A DNA stretch of 64,000 nucleotides from Corynebacterium lujinxingii (GCF_014490555.1 NZ_CP061032.1:1302001-1366000), one strand, 5' to 3'. Numbered from the stretch's first letter, positions 17,808-27,304 are shown. A program made the numbers and translations. Notes: a model not told the origin generated them from the letters alone.

Positions 17808-18386
17808 CTAGTTCGCTTCCTCCCCGAGGACCACCAGCGGAGCGCCGTCTAACTTCTCGCGGCCGCCAAGACCCGGCACTTCCAGCACGACGACGTACCC
17901 GGCTACCCGGCCGCCGCCGCGCTCGATGAGATCGCGGGCCGCGACGAGGGTGCCACCCGTGGCCAGGACGTCGTCGACAAGCACGATGCTTTTGCCCGAG
18001 ATGTCGATGCCGTTAGCCGGGATTTCGAGTGCCGCCGAGCTGTACTCGGTGGTGTACTCCTGCGTGATCACCGGCGGGGGCAGCTTGCCCTTCTTGCGGA
18101 TGGCGAGGATGCCGGTGCCCATGTCATAGGCGACGGCGGAGCCGAGCAGGAATCCGCGGGCATCGAGACCACCGATAAGATCTGCACCAAATTCGCGGCT
18201 CGCCTCCACCATCTCCGCAATCACGATGTTTAGGGCGGCGGGGTCGGCGAGCACCGGCGTCAAGTCCTCGAACAAGACACCCTTCTCGGGGAAGTCAGGC
18301 ACGCGGCGGATCTTGTCTTTGAGCGCCTCGAGCGCAGTGGCGTATGGCTGGCCGCCAAGCGGCGTAGTCGGCTGTGTGGGCGACAT
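17808..18386 (-). CDS. apt: Adenine phosphoribosyltransferase
   Basis: Salvages adenine to AMP using PRPP. 192 residues. The PRPP-binding motif is SIVLVDDVLATGGTL, preceded by a typical N-terminus (KIRRVPDFPEKGVLFEDLTP). AGGAGA lies about 12 nt before the ATG, a slightly long spacing. It lies between the peptide-binding lipoprotein gene (48 nt upstream) and rel, so purine salvage and alarmone metabolism are linked in one probable transcript. Confidence 0.95.
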   Translation of the reverse strand: MSPTQPTTPLGGQPYATALEALKDKIRRVPDFPEKGVLFEDLTPVLADPAALNIVIAEMVEASREFGADLIGGLDARGFLLGSAVAYDMGTGILAIRKKGKLPPPVITQEYTTEYSSAALEIPANGIDISGKSIVLVDDVLATGGTLVAARDLIERGGGRVAGYVVVLEVPGLGGREKLDGAPLVVLGEEAN

Positions 18387-18433
18387 GATCTGAGATCGTC
18401 TCCTGGTCGATAAGTTGCTGTGTAAGAAGTGAA

Positions 18434-20029
18434 CTAGTTGCCGGTGGCGAGCGACCAGCGGTCCATGTTCCAGCCGATGCTGGATAGGCCGGTGTACGGC
18501 ACCACGTTGCGCACCGATTCGTCGATAGCGAATGTGCGCGGTTGCGCGGCAAGCGGAATCGAGGGTAGCTCTTTCCAGAGGAACTCCTCCTGAGCCCGCA
18601 ATGCCGAAAGCTCCTGAGCGCGGTTATTGGCCGCAGGGAACTCACGCTTCGGGTCGACGACGCGCAAAATGGCGTCGGCTTCGCCTTCGGTCCGTATTTC
18701 GTTACGCCACTCGTCGTATTCCGCGCGAGGCAGGTCGGCGAGCGTCTTGCCGTCACCGGTGACGTCGATGATGTCGATGCCTGCCGGCTCGCAGGAACGC
18801 TTCATCGATCCCACCATGGCCGCCCACCGTTCGTCCGGATAGGAGTAGCCGACTCGCAGTGTCGCACCGCGTATCGACGACGCCTGCTCGATATTGACAT
18901 CGAGATGCGGTGCCGCCACATCCTCCATGTGGCGCGCCAGGGGGTCCGCGTGCTGGACGGTGTGCAACGGCGCGACCGGCACATCGATGCCCGCAATCTC
19001 GCTGGAGGCCTGCGCCACAGCACGGGGATTCACGCAGCGCGACAACGCCTTGCGGTGCTCGGCATCCGCCCAGAAGCCGACCTGCGGCAGCGAGAGCATT
19101 TCCGTGAGCTCGCCGACGACAGGTTCCACCTGCAAGCGGTTGCCTTCGGCATCGCGGTCGTGCCAGTCGGGCTGCAGGTCGCGCAAGTCACCGATGCGCA
19201 GCGCGCCCGAGGCGGCCAGCTCAGCGGCGTTTGCCGACCCCGGCCACACCACCATCTCCGGCGTTTGGGGCGCATCGCCGTAGTAATGCTCATTGGCTAC
19301 GAGTCTGACTTGGCCTTGATCGCCGACGCTTTCGATTTTGAACGGGCCGAACGAGACCTGCAGCTCGGGATCGAACGCGCCCAAGTCGAAGCCGTTGCGC
19401 CACACTTCCCCGACTGGTTTCAGGCGGGTGAAATCGTCGGACAACATATCGTCGACAAGCTCGTCGACGCTTTTGCCCAACTTTTTCGCCACCGCGTGAG
19501 CGGGAAGGACGGTGCCCGGCTCGAACAAACCACGCCAGCGCGCGCCGCGGTCTTCTTTAAACGTGAGCGTAAATTCCTTCGACCCGGGCGTGCACGACAG
19601 CGCCTCGGTATCGCCGAACAACGGCATGTTCGCGCCGAACATTGACGGATACTGCCCAGCTGTAAACGTGAGCAGATAGTCCGCGCAGGTGACCGGGGTG
19701 CCGTCAGAAAACACCGCGGCGTCTGACAAGGTGTAAATCACCTTGCGCTGGTCCCCCGGCAGCACCTGGGTACTAACCAAGTCTGTGTTTGGGATCATCT
19801 GCCCGCTCGGCCCCGGCACGTACACGCCGGGATAGAGCCTGCCGGAGAGTGTCTGCGCCAGATCAGTCGAGCCCTTCAGCGTGCCTGCGTTCGTGGTGCG
19901 CAGGCCGCTCGGCACCTGGTAGCCGAACAGGCGCTCGGAGTCATCTGTGTCGTCACCCGCCGTCGAGCAGCCAGCGAGCGCCAACGCCGCGGCTGTCAGC
20001 GCCGCAACTAATCCCCTGATTCGTTTCAT
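18434..20029 (-). CDS. Peptide-type ABC transporter substrate-binding lipoprotein, orphan
   Basis: 531 residues of the DppA/OppA family (SBP_bac_5). Lipoprotein signal MKRIRGLVAALTAA with lipobox LAGC puts the acylated Cys near residue 20. The domain has the usual PGVYVPGPSGQMIPNTDL and YTLSDAAVFSDGTPVTCADY segments. The ATG at 20029 is chosen because an upstream in-frame start would place 14 residues before the signal peptide. It starts 20 nt after the secF stop, and there are no permease or ATPase genes nearby, so its transporter must be elsewhere or it has another role. Conserved position beside secDF is known in related genomes. Confidence 0.9.
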   Translation of the reverse strand: MKRIRGLVAALTAAALALAGCSTAGDDTDDSERLFGYQVPSGLRTTNAGTLKGSTDLAQTLSGRLYPGVYVPGPSGQMIPNTDLVSTQVLPGDQRKVIYTLSDAAVFSDGTPVTCADYLLTFTAGQYPSMFGANMPLFGDTEALSCTPGSKEFTLTFKEDRGARWRGLFEPGTVLPAHAVAKKLGKSVDELVDDMLSDDFTRLKPVGEVWRNGFDLGAFDPELQVSFGPFKIESVGDQGQVRLVANEHYYGDAPQTPEMVVWPGSANAAELAASGALRIGDLRDLQPDWHDRDAEGNRLQVEPVVGELTEMLSLPQVGFWADAEHRKALSRCVNPRAVAQASSEIAGIDVPVAPLHTVQHADPLARHMEDVAAPHLDVNIEQASSIRGATLRVGYSYPDERWAAMVGSMKRSCEPAGIDIIDVTGDGKTLADLPRAEYDEWRNEIRTEGEADAILRVVDPKREFPAANNRAQELSALRAQEEFLWKELPSIPLAAQPRTFAIDESVRNVVPYTGLSSIGWNMDRWSLATGN

Positions 20030-20049
20030 GCCGTTGCAGTACCGAGACT

Positions 20050-21222
20050 CTAGCGGGTGTCCGGGCGCCACGTGCTGCTCGACGTCGCAGTGGAGTCCTC
20101 GGCAGCGCGCAGCGGGGTGGCAACCTGGCGCTTCTGCTCGACGACGGGGGCTTCGTCGACCTCGTCGACCTCGTCGGTCTCGCCGCGGCTGCGGTACGCC
20201 TCAACCTCTGCGTTGTGGTCGCGGTACTTCGTGCTGCGGTTGACAATGCTCACCAGCAACGGGGTGGCCAAGAACAGCGAGGAGATCACACCCTGGATCA
20301 CGCCGATGAGCTGGATGAGCGCAAGGTCCTTCAGCGTGCCCACGCCGAGCATCCACACCGCGACAACCATGAGCGCGACAATCGGCAGCGCCGAAATGAC
20401 CGAGGTGGAAATCGAGCGCATCACCGTCTGATTGATAGCGAGGTTGGCTTCCTCGCCGTAGGTGGATCGGCGCGAATCGAGCACGCCGGAGGTGTTCTCC
20501 TTGACCTTGTCGAACACGATGACGGTGTCGTAGAGCGAGAAGGTCAGCACGGTCAGCAGACCGATGATCATCGCCGGGGTGACTTCGAGGCCGAACAGGG
20601 CGTAGATGCCCATGATGATCACGCCGTCGACCAGGAGCGCTCCCATCGCCGCCAGCGCCATAGCGCGCTGCAGGCGCACCGCGACGTACAGCGACGCGGC
20701 GAGCAGGAACACGGCCATTGCCAGCAGCATGCGGTTGGTGATCGTGGAGCCCCACGACTCGGAAACCGTCGAGTCGCCAATCGCGTCAGCGCTCGGCTCG
20801 CCGTTGTAATCCTCCGGCTGGTACTCGTCGAAAATCGCCTGGCGTGCGGCGTCGATTTGCTCCTGGGACAGGTGCCCGGAGTTGATCTCGAGCATGCGCG
20901 AGTCGCCAGAACCGACGATCTGGGTCAGCTCGGGGGTGACGCCGGTGGCGTCGACGAAGGTTTCCTCGACTTCCTCGGCGACGAGTTCGCCGGCCGGCAT
21001 GGTGAGCTTCGTGCCACCTTCGAAGTCGATGCCCATGTTGAACCCGCGCAGCAGCATGGCCAACAACGAGATCACAAGCAGGGCAAGGGTGATGCAGTAC
21101 CAAATCTTGCGGCGTCCGACGAAGTCGATTCCGCCGGTGCCGTCGTATAGCGACTCGCGGTCGCGTCGCGCGTTGCCGCGCTTCGGAGCAGCGGTGTCGG
21201 TCGTAGCTACGGTGCTCGACAT
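20050..21222 (-). CDS. secF: Protein translocase subunit SecF
   Basis: Membrane subunit that uses the proton gradient to aid late steps of Sec export. 390 residues with six membrane helices; after the first helix a short periplasmic domain opens with GFNMGIDFEGGTK, the family signature. A helix cluster contains YDTVIVFDKVKEN. The N-terminus is extended and hydrophilic and the C-terminus has an acidic tail (TDEVDEVDEAPVVEQK). ATG at 21222 starts 2 nt after the secD stop, giving translational coupling. Confidence 0.96.
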   Translation of the reverse strand: MSSTVATTDTAAPKRGNARRDRESLYDGTGGIDFVGRRKIWYCITLALLVISLLAMLLRGFNMGIDFEGGTKLTMPAGELVAEEVEETFVDATGVTPELTQIVGSGDSRMLEINSGHLSQEQIDAARQAIFDEYQPEDYNGEPSADAIGDSTVSESWGSTITNRMLLAMAVFLLAASLYVAVRLQRAMALAAMGALLVDGVIIMGIYALFGLEVTPAMIIGLLTVLTFSLYDTVIVFDKVKENTSGVLDSRRSTYGEEANLAINQTVMRSISTSVISALPIVALMVVAVWMLGVGTLKDLALIQLIGVIQGVISSLFLATPLLVSIVNRSTKYRDHNAEVEAYRSRGETDEVDEVDEAPVVEQKRQVATPLRAAEDSTATSSSTWRPDTR

Positions 21223-21224
21223 GG

Positions 21225-23168
21225 TTAGTCCTCCTCAATCGCGGTGGTCGCGGGCTTCGCGTCCGCAGTGTGCTTGACGACGACTTCCTCGCCGCCTTCG
21301 CTCGAGCCCGCCTCGCGCCGCTGCTTCGCGGTGCGGAACGCGGCGCCCATGCCGTTGACAGACGGCTTGGACCAAAAACCGCTGCGGGACGCAAGAATGA
21401 GCAGCGGCGCGGTGACAAGGAACGTCACCAGCAAGTCGAACACGGTGGTCAGGCCCATGGTGAAGGCGAAGCCCTTCACGTCGCCAACAGCCAGGAAGTA
21501 GATGATCACCGCGGCGATGAGCGTGACCATGTTGCCGGTGATGATCGTTTCCTTCGCGCGATCCCAGCCGGACGCGGTGGCGGAGCGGAAAGTCTTGCCC
21601 TTGCGCACCTCGTCCTTGATGCGCTCGTAGATGACGATGAACGAGTCAGCGGTCGTACCGATACCGATGACCAGACCGGCGATGCCAGACAGGTCCAGCG
21701 AGTAGCCGATCCAGCGGCCGAGCAGCACCAGGGAGCCGTAGACGAGCGCTCCGGCGGCAACCAGCGTCACCAGCGAGATCAGGCCGAACAGGCGGTAGTA
21801 CGCGAAGACAAACAGGGCGACGAGCGCGAAGCCGACCAGCCCCGCGTAGAGGCCGGCCTTCAGCGAGGCCTGGCCGAGTGACGGCGGAACCGTCAACGCG
21901 GTGCCGCCCGGCTCGCCGTTCTCGCCGGCGAACGACAGCGGAAGTGCGCCGTAGCGAAGGTTATTCGCAAGTCCCTCGGCTTCCTCCTGGGAGAACTGGC
22001 CCGTAATCGAGGTGGCCGAACCCACCGGGGTCGGACCCTGAATAACCGGAGCGGAGATCACCTGGGAGTCCAGGGTGATCGCGATCTGCTTCTGCAGCAT
22101 CTCGCTGGTGATCTTCGCCCACGTAGCGGAGCCGTTGACGTCGCCGGACTGACTGAACGCGAAGCTGATCTCCATCTGGCCGGACTGCGGGTTGTAACCG
22201 CCGGTGATGGCACGGCCGGTGTCGATCTGCTCACCGGTCAGGCGCGGGCCTTCCGGATCGGTGACACCCTCGAGCAGTGGCACTTCGTCGAGAAGCAGCG
22301 GCTGCCCCGTCGACGGGTCACACGCAACCAGCGGGAGGTCCTGCTTGTCGGAACCGGCCAGCGGATCGGTGACCTGGCCCAGGCAACGCGCGGACATCAG
22401 AGTCATCGCGGCGTACTGCTGGGTCGGGTCGGTCGACTGGCGGGTGCGGCGCAGCATATCCGTCGTCTCCTGGCGGCGCTCGGACGCTTCAACGGGGCCG
22501 TTAGGCTCCGGCAGCGGCTTCGCGCTCAACTGCGGGACATCCTTCGGCTCGACGGGCTCCTCGTTCTCCTCGGACGGTGCGACGTCCTTGCCCACCTCGG
22601 GGTTGTCGCCCTCCTGAGCAGCGTCCGCCTGCTTTTCCGCGTCCTTTTCGGCCTGCGCCTTTCGGGTGGCGAACTGGGTGAGCAGCGTCTGGCCTTCAGC
22701 CTCTGTGAAGATGCCGTACTTCACCCACTCGTTGGTCATGTCCAAAATTGCCTTGTCGGCCGCCGCCGGGTCCGCACCCTGCGGCTCGAGGACCGGGCGG
22801 AAGAACAGCTGCGAGGTCTGGCCGATGTTGCGGATCTCGGACGTGTCGTCGCCGGCGGCCTCGATGACAATCGTGTTGCCGTCGACCACCACGGACGCGC
22901 CGGTAACGCCCATACCGTTGACACGGTTTTCCAGGATCCGGCGCGCGTCTTCGAGCTGTTCCGAAGTCGGCTCCTCACCCTGAGGCACGAGCGTCACACG
23001 GGTGCCGCCCTGTAGGTCGATGCCCAGCTTCGGCTCGGCGTTCTTGGTGCCGGTGAAAAATACGAGGGCGTAGACGCCGATGACGATGAGAGCGAATAGG
23101 GCAAGCGCCTTCGCGGGCCACTGCCGCTTCGACTTCGCCTCGCCGGATCGCCGAGTGCGTGTAGACAC
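21225..23168 (-). CDS. secD: Protein translocase subunit SecD
   Basis: Partner of SecF in the SecDF-YajC complex. 647 residues, GTG start with GAGGAG 9 nt upstream. Helix 1 is followed by KLGIDLQGGTRVTL, and the C-terminal five-helix block contains IGLVIGIGTTADSFIVIYER-type sequence. The first periplasmic domain carries an insertion of roughly 90 residues rich in Glu, Asp, Gln and Pro (around 150-240), typical of corynebacterial SecD and absent from E. coli. yajC lies 157 nt upstream. Confidence 0.96.
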   Translation of the reverse strand: MSTRTRRSGEAKSKRQWPAKALALFALIVIGVYALVFFTGTKNAEPKLGIDLQGGTRVTLVPQGEEPTSEQLEDARRILENRVNGMGVTGASVVVDGNTIVIEAAGDDTSEIRNIGQTSQLFFRPVLEPQGADPAAADKAILDMTNEWVKYGIFTEAEGQTLLTQFATRKAQAEKDAEKQADAAQEGDNPEVGKDVAPSEENEEPVEPKDVPQLSAKPLPEPNGPVEASERRQETTDMLRRTRQSTDPTQQYAAMTLMSARCLGQVTDPLAGSDKQDLPLVACDPSTGQPLLLDEVPLLEGVTDPEGPRLTGEQIDTGRAITGGYNPQSGQMEISFAFSQSGDVNGSATWAKITSEMLQKQIAITLDSQVISAPVIQGPTPVGSATSITGQFSQEEAEGLANNLRYGALPLSFAGENGEPGGTALTVPPSLGQASLKAGLYAGLVGFALVALFVFAYYRLFGLISLVTLVAAGALVYGSLVLLGRWIGYSLDLSGIAGLVIGIGTTADSFIVIYERIKDEVRKGKTFRSATASGWDRAKETIITGNMVTLIAAVIIYFLAVGDVKGFAFTMGLTTVFDLLVTFLVTAPLLILASRSGFWSKPSVNGMGAAFRTAKQRREAGSSEGGEEVVVKHTADAKPATTAIEED

Positions 23169-23325
23169 TGAGCAGACTCCTCTTTATTTTTAGGACTCGG
23201 GTTTCCCGCCTCGCACTGGGCGCAATGACCAGACCACCCGTGCAAACGGTGCGGCGGACACGTCGAAACGAGTGCCCCAGTGAAGGCACAACGCAAACAT
23301 GCTACGCCATTGGTCCCGAAAAACC

Positions 23326-23625
23326 TTAGTTCGGTACCTCATTAGTCTCTGCCGGGCCCTGGGGCTGCTCCGGCTCAATCTTGCGCATGACACCTGCCGC
23401 GTCCATAGTCACGGCCACCCCCGGCGCAAGCTCGACGAGCATCGTCTCGCCCTCGTGCTCAAGCACCGTTGCGTGAAAGCCGGCGACGTTGACAATCTTG
23501 TCGCCAGGTTGAATCGATTGGCGCATCTCTTGCACCTGGGCCTGACGCTTCTTTTGGCCGCGCATCATCAGGATCGACGGCAGCAAAAACAGGGCCAGAA
23601 GGACAATAAGCAAAATCGGTTCCAT
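23326..23625 (-). CDS. yajC: Preprotein translocase subunit YajC
   Basis: 99 residues. One N-terminal membrane helix (MEPILLIVLLALFLLPSIL), then RGQKKRQAQVQEMRQSIQPGDKIV, the conserved soluble part. Accessory to SecDF. Only a weak AGGG precedes the ATG. Downstream of ruvB by 57 nt; the order ruvB-yajC-secD-secF is conserved in actinobacteria. Confidence 0.94.
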   Translation of the reverse strand: MEPILLIVLLALFLLPSILMMRGQKKRQAQVQEMRQSIQPGDKIVNVAGFHATVLEHEGETMLVELAPGVAVTMDAAGVMRKIEPEQPQGPAETNEVPN

Positions 23626-23682
23626 GAGGCCCTATCTTTACATAGCGCCACTTCCCTGCCCCGCCCGGGTTTGTGCGCGTGT

Positions 23683-24759
23683 CTAATACAGCGGGAGCTG
23701 CCCCGGCGCATCCGGCGGCGCCTGAAGCCCGAGGTGCTCCCACGCCGCGGCCGTGGCCACGCGACCGCGCCCGGTTCGGGACATCAGCCCGGCCCGCACC
23801 AAGTACGGCTCGCAGACTTCTTCGATCGTGCCGGGCTCCTCGCCAACTGCAATGGCGAGCGTGCCCACGCCCACAGGACCGCCCCCGTGGCCGCGGATAA
23901 GGGAATCCAGCACCGCACGGTCCAACCGGTCCAAGCCCAACTCGTCCACGTCGAATACCTCGAGGGCGGCCTGCGCCGCCTTCAGGTCCACTCGGCCGTC
24001 CCCGTGCACATCCGCCCAGTCACGCACGCGACGCAGCAGGCGGTTCGCGATACGGGGAGTGCCTCGAGAGCGAGAAGCGATCTCCACCGAGGCGTCGTCG
24101 TCAATGCCCACCCCGAGGATGTTGGCCGCGCGGCTGACCACCTGGGTCAAATCGTCGGTGCCGTAAAACTCCATCTGGGCCGTAAACCCGAAACGGTCGC
24201 GCAGCGGGCCGGTGAGCATTCCTGCGCGGGTCGTTGCACCAACGAGCGTAAACGGCGGGATCTCCAGGGGAATGGAGGTTGCCCCCGGGCCTTTGCCCAC
24301 GATCACGTCGATGCGGAAATCCTCCATCGCCATGTACAGCATCTCTTCGGCGGGCCGCGCGATGCGGTGGATCTCGTCGATAAACAGCACGTCGCCCTCC
24401 ATGAGGTTCGACAGCATCGCCGCAAGATCGCCCGCGCGCTCGAGCGCCGGCCCCGACGTCATGCGCAGTGAGGTGCCCAACTCCTGGGCGACAATCATCG
24501 CCATCGTCGTTTTGCCCAGGCCCGGCGGTCCCGACAACAAGATGTGGTCGGGGGTCACGCCACGGTTTTTCGCGCCCGTGAGCACGAGACTCAACTGTTC
24601 GCGCACCTTCGGCTGGCCGATGAACTCGTCGATAGATTTCGGCCGTAGCGAACGTTCGATGTCGTGCTCGTCGGCCTGCGCGTGCGCATCCACTGGCGAC
24701 GGCACATTCGCGGCGAACCCTTGTGGGAGCTCGAACTCGGTCTTTTCCACGTCAGACAT
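23683..24759 (-). CDS. ruvB: Holliday junction branch migration ATPase RuvB
   Basis: Hexameric motor of the RuvAB complex. 358 residues. Walker A LLSGPPGLGKTTMAMI, Walker B VLFIDEIHRI, sensor LVGATTRAGMLTGPLRDRFG and the C-terminal winged helix are all present. There is no Shine-Dalgarno; TAGACT (minus strand, 24767-24772) ends 7 nt before the ATG, and its TAG is the ruvA stop codon. This suggests an extra leaderless promoter inside the ruvCAB operon. The frame starts 10 nt after ruvA. Confidence 0.97.
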   Translation of the reverse strand: MSDVEKTEFELPQGFAANVPSPVDAHAQADEHDIERSLRPKSIDEFIGQPKVREQLSLVLTGAKNRGVTPDHILLSGPPGLGKTTMAMIVAQELGTSLRMTSGPALERAGDLAAMLSNLMEGDVLFIDEIHRIARPAEEMLYMAMEDFRIDVIVGKGPGATSIPLEIPPFTLVGATTRAGMLTGPLRDRFGFTAQMEFYGTDDLTQVVSRAANILGVGIDDDASVEIASRSRGTPRIANRLLRRVRDWADVHGDGRVDLKAAQAALEVFDVDELGLDRLDRAVLDSLIRGHGGGPVGVGTLAIAVGEEPGTIEEVCEPYLVRAGLMSRTGRGRVATAAAWEHLGLQAPPDAPGQLPLY

Positions 24760-24769
24760 CGCGCCAAGT

Positions 24770-25384
24770 CTACTTCTTGCCCAGCTGCGTCAGCGCCTGG
24801 CGCAGCAGCGCCGATGCGTCGCGCTCCGGCTCGTCCGCGATGAGCTGCTCGACCACCGGACGGGCGTTGCGCTCCGGGAAGCCAAGGCCCACCAGTGCTT
24901 CAACAACCTGTTCGGAGGCGTACGAGGAGGCACCGCCTGCGCGCGACGCGGCTTCCGCCCCGCCGGTTCCGCCGTCCGGCAGCGGCGCCTCGACCTTGTC
25001 CTTGAGCTCGAGAACCATACGTTCAGCCATCTTCTTGCCCACACCCGGAATCGTCTGGATCTTCTTCGCATCGCCGGCAGCGATGTGGGTGGACAACTCG
25101 GCGGCGTCGAAGACCGAAAGGGCCGCGACCGCCAGCTTCGGCCCGAGACCAGTGACAGTCTGCAACTTGTGGAACATCTCGCGGTCTTCCGCCCCACCGA
25201 AGCCGTATAAGGTCACGCCGTCGTCCTTGACCACCATGGCGGTCATCACCCGACGGTTCTCCCCTCGGGTGAGCGTGGCGAGGGTTTGCGGCGTGGCGAG
25301 AAACCGGTAGCCCACCCCAGCGCACTCGATAACCGCGTGGTCGAGGCCGATGGAGAGGACTTCTCCGTGTAAGGAGTCGATCAT
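24770..25384 (-). CDS. ruvA: Holliday junction-binding protein RuvA
   Basis: 204 residues from MIDSLHGEVLSIG: OB fold, two helix-hairpin-helix motifs (VTGLGPKLAVAALS and IQTIPGVGKKMAERMV) and a C-terminal RuvB-binding domain with the usual Gly/Ala-rich flexible linker. The ATG at 25384 overlaps the ruvC stop by 4 nt (ATGA), so an upstream in-frame start at 25450 is rejected. Confidence 0.96.
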   Translation of the reverse strand: MIDSLHGEVLSIGLDHAVIECAGVGYRFLATPQTLATLTRGENRRVMTAMVVKDDGVTLYGFGGAEDREMFHKLQTVTGLGPKLAVAALSVFDAAELSTHIAAGDAKKIQTIPGVGKKMAERMVLELKDKVEAPLPDGGTGGAEAASRAGGASSYASEQVVEALVGLGFPERNARPVVEQLIADEPERDASALLRQALTQLGKK

Positions 25385-25914
25385 TGCGCTGCCGCCTTTG
25401 CTGTCAGTTGGTTCGTCCGTGCGATCAGCGGCGCACGCCAGCAGTGGCACACCGCAATCGCGAGCGCATCCGCGGCGTCGGCCGGCTTCGGCGCCTCACT
25501 CAACCCGAGGATGCGCGTGATCATCGCTGTCATTTGCTTCTTATCGGCACGGCCGTTGCCGGAAATCGCTTTCTTTACCTCGGACGGGGTGTACATGTGC
25601 ACCGGGATGTCGCGCTCCGCCGCCGCGAGCACCATCACGCCTACCGCGTGGGCTGTGTGCATCACCGTGGAGACATTGCCACGTTCGAAGATGCGCTCCA
25701 TGGCCACCACGTCCGGCTTGTAGTCGTCCATCCACTCGCCCACCGCGCGAGAGATGCGCAAGAGACGCTCGGAAAGTTCCGCAGTCGACGGGGTACGCAC
25801 CACACCAACGGCCACCGGGATGATCTGCCTGCCCCGACCGGCTTGCACAACGGACAGGCCGCACCGAGTCAATCCCGGGTCGATGCCCATCACCCGCAGC
25901 CCTTCGAGATTCAC
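25381..25914 (-). CDS. ruvC: Holliday junction resolvase RuvC
   Basis: 177 residues. Catalytic acidic residues occur in MGIDPGLTRCG, VAMERIFERGNVST and AADALAIAVCHCW. GTG at 25914 is chosen because GAAGGAG lies 7 nt upstream; the open frame extends 13 codons further. First gene of ruvCAB; the yebC terminator at 25961 separates it from the upstream unit. Confidence 0.95.
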   Translation of the reverse strand: MNLEGLRVMGIDPGLTRCGLSVVQAGRGRQIIPVAVGVVRTPSTAELSERLLRISRAVGEWMDDYKPDVVAMERIFERGNVSTVMHTAHAVGVMVLAAAERDIPVHMYTPSEVKKAISGNGRADKKQMTAMITRILGLSEAPKPADAADALAIAVCHCWRAPLIARTNQLTAKAAAQ

Positions 25915-25960
25915 ACGACCACTCCTTCGTTCTTGACACATATGTTCTACCACAGGTCAC

Positions 25961-25993
25961 GAAAAAGACGCGCTTCCACGCAGGAAGCGCGTC
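25961..25993 (-). terminator. Intrinsic terminator downstream of yebC
   Basis: On the minus strand an 11-bp perfect stem GACGCGCTTCC / GGAAGCGCGTC with a 5-nt loop, followed by TTTTTC. Confidence 0.9.
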
Positions 25994-26009
25994 GTGGTCA
26001 AGCAAACGC

Positions 26010-26762
26010 CTAGTCGTCGAGCTGGGCTGCGACCTCGTCCGAGAGATTCATGTTGGTGTAGACGTTTTGCACGTCGTCGGAGTCTTCGAGCGCGTCGATG
26101 AGGCGCATCATCTTCTTCGCGCCCTCCACATCGAGGTCGACCTGCACGTCAGCGCGGAACTCCTGACCGGCGTCTTCGATCTCTATGCCTTCGCCGACAA
26201 GCGCCTCGCGCACAGCCGACAGATCGGTCGGCTTGCAGGTGATCTCGAACTCTTCGCCGAGGTCGTTGACCTCTTCAGCGCCAGCGTCGAGCACCGCCAT
26301 AAGCACGTCGTCCTCGCCGAGGTCACCCTTTTTGATCGTGACCACGCCGGTGCGCTCGAACATGTAGCCGACAGAACCAGACTCGCCCAGGTTGCCGCCA
26401 TTCTTCGTCATCGCGGTACGCACCTCGGTAGCGGCACGGTTGCGGTTGTCGGTCAAGCACTCGATGAGCACGGCCACACCGTTGTTGCCGTAGCCCTCGT
26501 ACATCACGGTCTCCCAGTTCGCGCCGCCGGCTTCCTCACCGGAGCCCCGCTTGCGGGCACGCTCGATGTTGTCGCCCGGCACCGAGGCCTTCTTGGCCTT
26601 GCGGATCATGTCGTCGAGGGTCGGGTTAGCCGCGGGATCGCCACCACCGGTACGGGCCGCGACCTCGATGTCCTTAATCATCTTCGCCCACAGCTTGGAA
26701 CGCTTCGCGTCGTTCGCAGCCTTCTTGTGCTTGGTCGTTGCCCACTTTGAGTGGCCTGACAT
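26010..26762 (-). CDS. YebC/PmpR-family protein (TACO1)
   Basis: 250 residues beginning MSGHSKWATTKHKKAANDAKR, the family hallmark, then VPGDNIERARKRGSGE and YEGYGNNGVAVLIE. Described in other bacteria both as a transcriptional regulator and as a factor relieving ribosome stalling; which applies here cannot be read from sequence. AAAGGGG lies 7 nt before the ATG. It is followed by a strong terminator and sits between the PIM genes and ruvC. Confidence 0.95.
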   Translation of the reverse strand: MSGHSKWATTKHKKAANDAKRSKLWAKMIKDIEVAARTGGGDPAANPTLDDMIRKAKKASVPGDNIERARKRGSGEEAGGANWETVMYEGYGNNGVAVLIECLTDNRNRAATEVRTAMTKNGGNLGESGSVGYMFERTGVVTIKKGDLGEDDVLMAVLDAGAEEVNDLGEEFEITCKPTDLSAVREALVGEGIEIEDAGQEFRADVQVDLDVEGAKKMMRLIDALEDSDDVQNVYTNMNLSDEVAAQLDD

Positions 26763-26833
26763 CGAGCACCCCTTTTAATTCTCGGTTGACGGTTAACAGA
26801 CGGCAAGTATACGCGCGCAGTTCAACCTCGCCG

Positions 26834-27304
26834 CTACCGGTGGTCGTCGGCGTACCGCGGCACTGCAGCCGTACCGCCGAGACGCAGCGCGCGCACCGCA
26901 GGACGCGATTGCAGTGCGAGTGTGTCCGTCACGGCATCGTTGTAAAAACGCAGCGCGAGTTCGACCCGCGTGGTCGCGTCCTGCAGCTCCGCCGGCACGG
27001 AGCTGTCGCTTTGCGACGATCCCCTCACCGCTTTTGCCAGCTCCTCCTCCGCATCCAGCCGGGTGCGCAAGTCCGAAGGTCGCAGCCGGATGGTCTCCGT
27101 GCTGCGTGCCTGCGCCACAACGTCCGGATACAGCGCGGCGATCACCGCGCAGCGGCGGTCGAGCGCGGCCTGCAGCGCGTCGCGGGAACGGTCCAGCCGG
27201 ATATGCAGCCGGTGCAGACGCTGCGCTGTGTTCCAGGCCCATCCGCCTGAGATGGCAACGCTCACCAGTGCAACCGACAGCAACACGACCGACAGCGCTG
27301 TCAC
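26834..27304 (-). CDS. Small membrane-anchored LemA-like protein
   Basis: 156 residues from a GTG at 27304 that overlaps the pimA stop by 4 nt (GTGA). One N-terminal membrane helix (about 4-24), then a long helical domain: RLHIRLDRSRDALQAALDRR, CAVIAALYPDVVAQA, and late RVELALRFYNDAVTDT, which match the order and key residues of LemA (helix-rich, FYN motif). LemA function is unknown. In mycobacteria a Nudix gene often occupies this place after pimA. Similarity is by eye only, so the family call is tentative; coding status is firm from codon use and coupling. Confidence 0.7.
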   Translation of the reverse strand: MTALSVVLLSVALVSVAISGGWAWNTAQRLHRLHIRLDRSRDALQAALDRRCAVIAALYPDVVAQARSTETIRLRPSDLRTRLDAEEELAKAVRGSSQSDSSVPAELQDATTRVELALRFYNDAVTDTLALQSRPAVRALRLGGTAAVPRYADDHR

